From positions 1-56,784 of the forward strand of contig JAVCCJ010000020.1 of NCBI GenBank assembly GCA_030765585.1: a stretch of 56,784 bases of DNA, given 5' to 3'. Numbering within the stretch: position 1 is the stretch's first letter; every line of letters begins with the position of its first letter. Of the stretch, positions 50,455-56,784 are shown piece after piece. Both the position numbers and the translations under genes were made by a program. This DNA comes from Candidatus Zapsychrus exili (GTDB lineage: Bacteria > Omnitrophota > Gorgyraeia > Zapsychrales > Zapsychraceae). The notes under the pieces were generated by a model. That model was not told the origin of the DNA, did no database searches, and worked only from the letters and a program-made list of their open reading frames with translations.

Positions 50455-50545
50455 AAAGGCAAAAGGTAAACTTTTGTCATTGCGAGCATAAGCGAAGCAA
50501 TCTCTTAAATAGATTGCCGCGTCGCCTACGGCTCCTCGCAATGAC
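50455..50545. repeat. Purine tract plus palindromic repeat (GTCATTGCGAG...CTCGCAATGAC)
   Basis: 50476-50545: outer stem GTCATTGCGAG/CTCGCAATGAC enclosing AGCGAAGCAATCT/AGATTGCCGCGTCGC. Confidence 0.85.
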
Positions 50546-50581
50546 AGCTTAATTTTTACCTTTAAAACGGAGTTTTAAATT

Positions 50582-50839
50582 ATGTGTTTAGCAGTTCCAG
50601 GAAAAACAATTAGTATAGATAAAACATCTACAGATGAGCATATGGGCTCTATTGAATTTGGAGTCGCTGTTAAAGAGATATCATTGTCTTTAGTTCCAGA
50701 GGCAAAAATAGGCGATTATGTGCTTGTTCACGCTGGCTTTGCTATCAGCATTGTCGACGAGGATGAGGCTTTACAAATATTTGAAGATATAAAAAAGATA
50801 GATGAGCTAGAGGACGATAAACAAATAGAGCTTCCATGA
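50582..50839 (+). CDS. hypC: Hydrogenase assembly chaperone HypC
   Basis: [13 protein letters not shown]; 85 aa. Confidence 0.95.
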   Translation: MCLAVPGKTISIDKTSTDEHMGSIEFGVAVKEISLSLVPEAKIGDYVLVHAGFAISIVDEDEALQIFEDIKKIDELEDDKQIELP

Positions 50840-51918
50840 AATATTTAGATGAATATAGAGATCCTGTATTGGCTCGTAAAATAGCTGATCAGATAAAGAA
50901 GATTACAACTAAACCTCACGTGATAATGGAAGTTTGTGGTGGACAAACTCATTCAATTGTTCGCTATGGCATTGATCAAATTTTACCAAAAGAAATAGAA
51001 CTTGTTCATGGCCCAGGTTGTCCGGTTTGTGTCACATCTTTAGAGCTAATAGATAAAGCGATAGATATATCACTAAGAGATAATGTAATATTTACTTCCT
51101 TTGGAGATATGTTGCGTGTGCCAGGATCTAAAAAAGACCTGTTTTCTGCCAAGGCAGAGGGAGCTGATGTAAGAATTGTTTATTCTCCGCTTGATGCTTT
51201 AAAAATAGCTAAAGAAAATCCTCAAAGCCAAGTGGTATTTTTTGCTGTTGGTTTTGAAACAACCGCTCCTGCAAATGCAATGGCAGTATTTTTAGCTAAG
51301 AAACAAAATGTAAGCAATTTTTCTATTCTTGCCTCGCATGTTCTGGTTCCGCCTGCAATGGAAGCAATTTTATCGTCTGAAAACAATAGAGTAGAAGGTT
51401 TTTTAGCCGCAGGTCATGTTTGTACGATAATGGGATATCGGCAGTATCACAAAATTGCAGAAAAATATAAAGTGCCGATTGTTGTAACAGGTTTTGAACC
51501 ACTTGATTTATTAGAAGGTATTTATTTGTGTATCAAGCAAATGGAGGAAGGAATCTATAAGGTAGAAAACGAATATGTTCGTTCGGTTAAAGCAGATGGT
51601 AATGTAAAAGCGCAGGAAATTATAAATGATGTATTTGAGGTTTTCACAAGAAAGTGGCGAGGCATAGGTGCGATTGATGATAGCGGGCTTAAGATAAAAA
51701 AAAAATACGAGGCGTTTGATGCTGATATAAAGTTTGGTTTAACTGAATATACTGTCGATGAAAATCTTGAATGTATTAGCGGGCTTATTTTACAAGGGAT
51801 TAAAAAGCCAGCCGAATGTTCGGCATACGGCACAAAATGTACGCCAGAGCATCCGTTAGGTGCGACGATGGTATCATCCGAAGGTGCTTGCGCAGCATAT
51901 TATAGGTATAGAAAGTAG
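50836..51918 (+). CDS. hypD: Hydrogenase formation protein HypD
   Basis: [33 protein letters not shown]; 360 aa. Confidence 0.96.
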   Translation: MKYLDEYRDPVLARKIADQIKKITTKPHVIMEVCGGQTHSIVRYGIDQILPKEIELVHGPGCPVCVTSLELIDKAIDISLRDNVIFTSFGDMLRVPGSKKDLFSAKAEGADVRIVYSPLDALKIAKENPQSQVVFFAVGFETTAPANAMAVFLAKKQNVSNFSILASHVLVPPAMEAILSSENNRVEGFLAAGHVCTIMGYRQYHKIAEKYKVPIVVTGFEPLDLLEGIYLCIKQMEEGIYKVENEYVRSVKADGNVKAQEIINDVFEVFTRKWRGIGAIDDSGLKIKKKYEAFDADIKFGLTEYTVDENLECISGLILQGIKKPAECSAYGTKCTPEHPLGATMVSSEGACAAYYRYRK

Positions 51919-52264
51919 AGAGCAGAAAGTAGAAAGTGATGAGATTGCCGCGTCGCTTCTCGCAATGACGATGTGTTGTTTTGGATGTTAAACGCTGTTG
52001 TAAGGTTTTTGTATTATTTAATAGTTTGGCAAGCAAGTTAGATGTTCCATACGCACCGTTGTTTGAAGTCTCGCTTTAATGCGAGACGAGTTCAGTGCGG
52101 TGTTAAGCCAAAATATTAAATAATTCTTTAAAACCTGAATAGGCAAAGTTTTTTGCCTACTTTTTTTAAAAAAGTAGGTGGTGTGTCCCTGCCCGCAAAG
52201 GGACGTGGTCCCAACGGGACTTTACGTGCCACACAGGGACAATGTGAAGCGTTAATGCTTCAAA
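51908..52264 (+). repeat. Multi-hairpin intergenic element, copy A
   Basis: Purine tract, GAGATTGCCGCGTCGC..CGCAATGAC, nested palindrome 52003-52135, CCTACTTTTTTT/AAAAAAGTAGG hairpin, extra nested hairpin at ~52180-52245, GAAGCGTTAATGCTTC. Confidence 0.85.
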
Positions 52265-52323
52265 GCACAAAGGTAAAGCGCTTGGCGCTTTGAGGTGAAG
52301 CGGTCGCCGTTTCAAATATTATT

Positions 52324-53373
52324 ATGAATAAAAACTTTAACATAACTTGTCCTATCCCAATTAGCGATTATCCTCGTGTGCTTTTAGCTCATGGTTCAGG
52401 AGGTAAATTGATGCAAAGGCTGATTGATGAGATGTTTATAAAGACATTTGGTTCAAATGACGTGCAGCACGATGCGACAACTTTGTCTGTGGGGTCTGAC
52501 TTCACTAAGATAGCTTTTACTACAGATTCTTATGTGGTTAATCCTTTATTTTTTCCTGGCGGCGACATTGGTTCTTTGGCGGTATATGGTACGGTAAATG
52601 ATTTGGCAGTAAGCGGTGCGCGTGCAAAATATTTGAGCGTTGGGTTTATTTTAGAAGAAGGTTTAGAGATGGAAACCCTTTGGCGCATTGTTCAATCAAT
52701 GAAGGCAGCAGCAGATAAGTGTGATGTCAAAATTGTTACAGGAGATACAAAGGTAGTTGATCGTGGCAAGGGTGATGGAATTTTTATAAACACATCAGGT
52801 ATTGGATTTATAGGACAAGAGACTCAATTAAACGCAAAACAAATTAAGTCAGGCGATGTTGTCATTGTTAATGGTGATATAGGTCGTCATGGAGTTGCTA
52901 TTATGGCGCAAAGAGAAGGTCTGAAATTAGAGAGCGAAATAGAATCTGATGCAGCGCCTGTAGGGAATTTAGTTTTTAAGCTTTTAGACGCTGGTATTAA
53001 AGTGAATTGTATGCGTGATTTAACTCGTGGTGGACTTGCCAGTGCACTAAACGAGCTTGCCGAAAGTGCACAATTAGCAATAGCAATTGACGAAAATAAA
53101 CTTGTTGTACGTGATGATGTTCGCGGTATTTGTGAAATATTAGGGCTTGATCCTACATATGTTGCCTGTGAAGGCAGATTTGTGTGTTTTGTTGATCCTA
53201 AAGATGCTGACATCGCACTTAAAATAATGCAAGCTGACTTTAATGGCAAAAATGCAAGCATTATAGGTGAGGTAAAAACTGATAAAGAGGCTATTGTTAC
53301 GATAAAAAGCTTAATCGGCACCGAACGTATATTAGATATGATAGTAGGGCAACAACTTCCAAGGATTTGTTAG
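52324..53373 (+). CDS. hypE: Hydrogenase expression/formation protein HypE
   Basis: 349 aa; AHGSGGKLMQRLIDEM; C-terminal PRIC. Confidence 0.96.
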   Translation: MNKNFNITCPIPISDYPRVLLAHGSGGKLMQRLIDEMFIKTFGSNDVQHDATTLSVGSDFTKIAFTTDSYVVNPLFFPGGDIGSLAVYGTVNDLAVSGARAKYLSVGFILEEGLEMETLWRIVQSMKAAADKCDVKIVTGDTKVVDRGKGDGIFINTSGIGFIGQETQLNAKQIKSGDVVIVNGDIGRHGVAIMAQREGLKLESEIESDAAPVGNLVFKLLDAGIKVNCMRDLTRGGLASALNELAESAQLAIAIDENKLVVRDDVRGICEILGLDPTYVACEGRFVCFVDPKDADIALKIMQADFNGKNASIIGEVKTDKEAIVTIKSLIGTERILDMIVGQQLPRIC

Positions 53374-53375
53374 TC

Positions 53376-53701
53376 TGCGGAAGGTAAAAGGCAAAAAGTA
53401 AAAGGTAAAAGTGATGAGATTGCCGCGTCGCTTCGCTCCTCGCAATGACAGTGCAGTGTTTTTGTTTTGTTGCTGTTAAACGCCGTTGTAAGGTTTTTGT
53501 ATTATTTAATAGTTTGGCAAGCAAGTTAGATGTTCCATACGCACTGCTGTTTAAAGTCTCGCTTTAATGCGAGACGAGTTCAGTGCGGTGTTAAGCCAAA
53601 GTATTAAATAATTCTTTAAAACCTGAGTAGGCAAAGTTCTTTGGTCACTTTCTTTCAAGAAAGCGACAAGAAGTTGAAGCGTTAACGCTTCAAAGTACAA
53701 T
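53376..53701 (+). repeat. Multi-hairpin intergenic element, copy B
   Basis: Same module order as A; nested palindrome 53491-53624; GTCACTTTCTT/AAGAAAGCGAC hairpin; GAAGCGTTAACGCTTC. Confidence 0.88.
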
Positions 53702-53848
53702 ATGAAACGCTAGGCGTTTCCCCTCTCAATCTTTCTACTGATAGACATTGAAATCATTTTCATTTTTTGCTATAACAAGATAGCACTTCCACCCAAGTTA
53801 ATACTACTAATCTTAATTTTAATTTAATCTTATAAGAAAGCAGATACT

Positions 53849-55930
53849 ATGTCAGAGAATGTCCCCAATACACAAAGAACATTAGAAGGTTTTTTTAATC
53901 CAAACGGAATCGCTGTAATAGGCGCATCATCTAAAAAAGAAAAAATTGGTTATCAAATTTTAAGCAATTTGATCGTCGGTGGATTTGAAGGAGATTTATA
54001 TCCTATCAATCCAAAAGATGATGAAATTATGGGTAAAAAGGCTTATAAATCTGTGCTAGATGTCGAAGGCCCAATAGATCTTGCAGTAATTACAATTCCT
54101 GCGCCATTAGTTTTACCTGCAATGGAAGAATGCGGTAAAAAAGGAGTTAAGAATTTAGCCATAATTACATCTGGTTTTGGGGAAGTCGGAAATAAAGAAG
54201 ATGAGCAAAAGTTAGTAGATATGGCAAAGAAATATAATATGGCATTTTTAGGGCCAAATATTTTAGGTCTTTTATATATGCCTTCAAAAATAAACGCAAG
54301 TTTTGGCCCAGAAGAAAACAAGACAGGCAAGATTGCATTTATCTCACAAAGTGGTGCGTTGGCTATCGCTCTTATGGGTTGGACTAAAATGGAAAAAATT
54401 GGTCTGGCATCCCTTTGCAGTTTAGGTAATAAAGCTGATGTTGACGAAAAAGAGCTTATTGAGTATTTCAATGAAGATGATAATGTAGATGTTATTTTGA
54501 TTTATATGGAAGGACTGACAGACGGTCGTAAATTCCTTCAAACCAAAGTAAAGAAACCCGTAATTGTGCTTAAAGTTGGTCGCTCTTCTCGAGGAGCAAA
54601 GGCAGCTGCATCGCATACAGGCTCATTGTCAGGCTCTGATGGTATTTTTAATGCGGTATTTAAACAATTAGGTATGCTTCGCGCTGATTCATTTACAGAC
54701 GCATTTAGCTGGGCACGCGCTTTTGGACTACCGCTTCCAAAGGGGGACGATGCTATTATTATTACAAATGGTGGTGGTATTGGAGTATCAGCTACCGACG
54801 AATGTGAATTTAAAGATATAAAGCTTCTAGAAGATCCAGAATATTTAGAAGAAAAGTTTAGAAGCACAATGCCTTCTTTTGGTAGTACTAAAAATCCAAT
54901 TGATATTACAGGTGGTGCAGGTGTCGAAGGATATCGTGCCGCTGTAAAAGTTGCGCTTGCTGAAGAAAGAATGCATGCATTGTTTGTTCTCTATTGTGAG
55001 ACAGCGGTAACAGACCCATTGGACATTGCAAAAGCAATTACAGAAGAATATGAGGCAGCAGGTTGTAATAAACCAGTTTTTGCTGCAATGGTTGGTGGAG
55101 AACGCTCAAGGACGGCACTTCATTATTTAAGTGAAAAAAATATACCAGCTTTTGATTCGGTAAATCAGGCAGTTTCTGCACTTAAAATTTTATATAAATG
55201 GAAAAAGATTAAAGCCCAAGAGCGTGAAGTAGCAGAACAAGTTGATGCCCCACAAGAGGCAAAAGATATTATTGAAAAAATAAGAGCAGAGGGTAGAAGC
55301 TTTTTGCTTGAGCATGAAGCACGCAAGGTGTTAGAGATTTGTGGTGTTCCAATGCCAAGTGGTGGTTTTGCAGCAAGCGCTGATGAAGCCGTTGCTCTTG
55401 CAAATGCACAAGATATGTATCCAATTGCAATGAAGGTTGCATCAGTTGACATCATCCATAAGACAGATGTTGGCGGAGTTGTATTAAATATTAAAACAGA
55501 GAAAGAATTACGCGAAAAATATAATGTAATGATTGAACATATTGCAGAAGTTGTACCTGAAGCGAAAGTACTTGGCGTTAATCTAGTTAAGATGACCAAG
55601 GGAATTGAGTGTATTGTTGGTTTAAGTCAAGATCCGCAGTTTGGACCTGTCGTTATGTTTGGTCTTGGCGGTGTTTTGGTTGAAGCATTAAAAGATGTGT
55701 CTTTTCGTGTTGTGCCTTTTGGTCCAATTGAAGCAAAACGTTTGATAGAAGATATAAAAACAAAGAAAATCTTAGATGACTTTAGAGGAATGAAGGCGCA
55801 TAAAGAATCTATCATTCAGACCCTTTGCGCTGTTCAGAAATTAGCCCTGTATGTTAAAGAAATAGATGTTAATCCGTTGATTACAAATGAAGAAGGAAGT
55901 TTTGCGGTTGATGCGCGCATCATTATATGA
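53849..55930 (+). CDS. ADP-forming acetate/acyl-CoA synthetase, fused alpha-beta
   Basis: 693 aa; NPNGIAVIGASSKKEKIGYQIL; SQSGALAIALM; C-terminal ATP-grasp AMKVASVDIIHKTDVGGVVL. Confidence 0.92.
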   Translation: MSENVPNTQRTLEGFFNPNGIAVIGASSKKEKIGYQILSNLIVGGFEGDLYPINPKDDEIMGKKAYKSVLDVEGPIDLAVITIPAPLVLPAMEECGKKGVKNLAIITSGFGEVGNKEDEQKLVDMAKKYNMAFLGPNILGLLYMPSKINASFGPEENKTGKIAFISQSGALAIALMGWTKMEKIGLASLCSLGNKADVDEKELIEYFNEDDNVDVILIYMEGLTDGRKFLQTKVKKPVIVLKVGRSSRGAKAAASHTGSLSGSDGIFNAVFKQLGMLRADSFTDAFSWARAFGLPLPKGDDAIIITNGGGIGVSATDECEFKDIKLLEDPEYLEEKFRSTMPSFGSTKNPIDITGGAGVEGYRAAVKVALAEERMHALFVLYCETAVTDPLDIAKAITEEYEAAGCNKPVFAAMVGGERSRTALHYLSEKNIPAFDSVNQAVSALKILYKWKKIKAQEREVAEQVDAPQEAKDIIEKIRAEGRSFLLEHEARKVLEICGVPMPSGGFAASADEAVALANAQDMYPIAMKVASVDIIHKTDVGGVVLNIKTEKELREKYNVMIEHIAEVVPEAKVLGVNLVKMTKGIECIVGLSQDPQFGPVVMFGLGGVLVEALKDVSFRVVPFGPIEAKRLIEDIKTKKILDDFRGMKAHKESIIQTLCAVQKLALYVKEIDVNPLITNEEGSFAVDARIII

Positions 55931-55970
55931 TGTAAGGTAAAAGGTAAAAGGTAAAAGGCAAAGGGTAGTG
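55931..55970 (+). repeat. Purine-rich GGTAAAA tandem tract directly after the stop codon
   Basis: TGTAAGGTAAAAGGTAAAAGGTAAAAGGCAAAGGGTAG. Confidence 0.85.
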
Positions 55971-56019
55971 AAAGAATAAGTTTTGTCGACGACAAGATAG
56001 TGGTTATTATAAAGAATTT

Positions 56020-56048
56020 TGTCATTCCTGCGCAGGCAGGAATCCCTT
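56020..56048. repeat. Short palindromic intergenic repeat
   Basis: GTCATTCCTGCGCAGGCAGGAATCCC: TTCCTGC / GCAGGAA stem. Confidence 0.6.
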
Positions 56049-56091
56049 ATAAGGCTTATATAAGATGATAATTTGGCATTAAAAAATAAAC

Positions 56092-56120
56092 TTGTAATAT
56101 TTTAGTTTCTTTGGTATTAT
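56092..56120 (+). promoter_or_regulatory. Candidate promoter TTGTAA-17-TATTAT (extended -10 TGG)
   Basis: TTGTAA 56092-56097; TATTAT 56115-56120. Confidence 0.45.
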
Positions 56121-56126
56121 TTGTAT

Positions 56127-56225
56127 GGTTGTTTTGACAAGCAGTTTACGTCCTTCCTCCGTTCCGCTGATCAACAGTGGGATGTTATTATAGAAAGGCC
56201 TCGCTTACGGCGGGGTCTTTTTTAT
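56127..56225 (+). ncRNA. Candidate orphan small RNA
   Basis: ~95 nt from predicted start to terminator; internal hairpin TTCCGCTG-atcaa-CAGTGGGA with G-U pairs; no ORF. Confidence 0.35.
56197..56225 (+). terminator. Rho-independent terminator
   Basis: GGCCTCGC-ttac-GGCGGGGTC followed by TTTTTT. Confidence 0.75.
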
Positions 56226-56280
56226 TTATCTTTTTTATTTTTCTAGGAATGAAATTGTTTGCTAGAGAATGACTTAGGGG

Positions 56281-56582
56281 ATTGTACTTTGAAGCGTTAA
56301 CGCTTCAACTTCTTGTCGCTTTCTTGAAAGAAAGTGACCAAAGAACTTTGCCTAAGAAAATTCTAAAGTAAGATTCATACATCTCGCTTAACGCTGCATT
56401 AAACTCGTCTCGTATTAAAGCGAGACTTCAAACAGTAATGCTGATATGGTATCTGCTTGCTTGATGTACAAATCATACTAAAATTTTCTAACGGCCTTAA
56501 AAACAACATATTGTCATTGCGAACGAGTTAAGCGAGTGTGGCAATCTCATTACTTTTTCCTTTTGCCGTTTACCTTTCGCCT
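56281..56582 (-). repeat. Multi-hairpin intergenic element, copy C (inverted)
   Basis: Reverse complement keeps the module order of A and B; 56281-56354 identical over 74 nt to 53628-53701; nested palindrome 56355-56489 has different outer stem sequence. Confidence 0.85.
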
Positions 56583-56727
56583 TATTTTTTTGGCTGCTTC
56601 AATAAATTTCATTTGCCATTACTAGTATTTGTATTAAAATATAATCTTAATAAGTCTTACCGCAATTCTGCAGTAAATTATGCGCAGCAACAACGCGCTT
56701 CTTATATGGTAATTACTAAAGGAACAT

Positions 56728-56784
56728 ATGAAAAAGCTTCTCTTAATAATTTTCATTTTATTTCTATCTACAACATCTTATGCA
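56728..56784 (+). CDS. Start of a secreted/membrane protein (truncated at window edge)
   Basis: AAAGGA RBS; MKKLLLIIFILFLSTTSYA signal peptide. Confidence 0.6.
   Translation, partial: MKKLLLIIFILFLSTTSYA

Noticed and set aside
53297-53524. ORF 53297..53524 (-) and 51800..52036 (-)
   Set aside because: They translate the palindromic repeat (VIARSEATRQS, CEKRRGNL) and the purine tract (FYLLLFAFYLP); no coding evidence.
56127-56200. SRP RNA (4.5S) in either strand
   Set aside because: A GGAGGAAGGA string occurs on the minus strand, but the canonical GGAA tetraloop helix with asymmetric loop (CAGGTCCGGAAGGAAGCAGC) is not present.
51908-56582. Integron attC-like array (long imperfect palindromes flanking single genes)
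   Set aside because: The fold-conserved, sequence-variable palindromes resemble attC in principle. However, the outer ends do not show paired RYYYAAC/GTTRRRY cores, no integrase is visible, the third copy is inverted, and hypE sits in a normal hyp operon order.

Overview
This 56.8 kb window reads as an AT-rich bacterial chromosome segment spanning the replication-origin neighbourhood. On the left, gyrB (partial), a DUF721 gene, dnaN and dnaA lie on the minus strand. A ~600 bp AT-rich intergenic region follows, then an almost entirely plus-strand series: rpmH, yidC, a jag-like gene, two parS sites, parA, parB, ndk, yicC, gmk, rpoZ, coaC-like, three tRNAs (Cys, Leu, Val), thrS, infC, rpmI, rplT, trkA, trkH, pheS, pheT, a candidate 6S RNA, rarA, 5-FCL, rny, ymdB, gltX, glnS, assorted accessory genes, DUF1846, carB and a purF-like gene. 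From ~40.6 to 55.9 kb there is a complete group-3-like NAD-linked [NiFe]-hydrogenase locus: Ni transporter-like gene, hypA, hypB, CBS protein, hoxF, hoxU, hoxY, hoxH, maturation protease, hypF, hypC, hypD, hypE, and an ADP-forming acyl-CoA synthetase. Lineage is uncertain; the gene order and style would suit an Omnitrophota/PVC-type candidate phylum, but that is a weak inference. The most unusual signal is a modular, multi-hairpin intergenic element of ~300 nt present in three copies (about 51.9-52.26, 53.38-53.70, and inverted at 56.28-56.58 kb). Its 133-135 nt nested palindrome keeps its length and fold. The outer stem sequence of the third copy differs completely from the other two yet is still self-complementary, and smaller stems show paired substitutions. 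Other points of note: a purF homologue with Ser in place of the Cys2 nucleophile, an AUU-start infC, a NuoE-like site in HoxF with Asp in place of one Cys, a Jag_N-only gene, a partial 5' tRNA-Cys duplication with a palindrome, no rnpA between rpmH and yidC, and a promoter-to-terminator orphan small-RNA candidate near the right end. All calls come from reading the sequence and the supplied translations; no database search was run.
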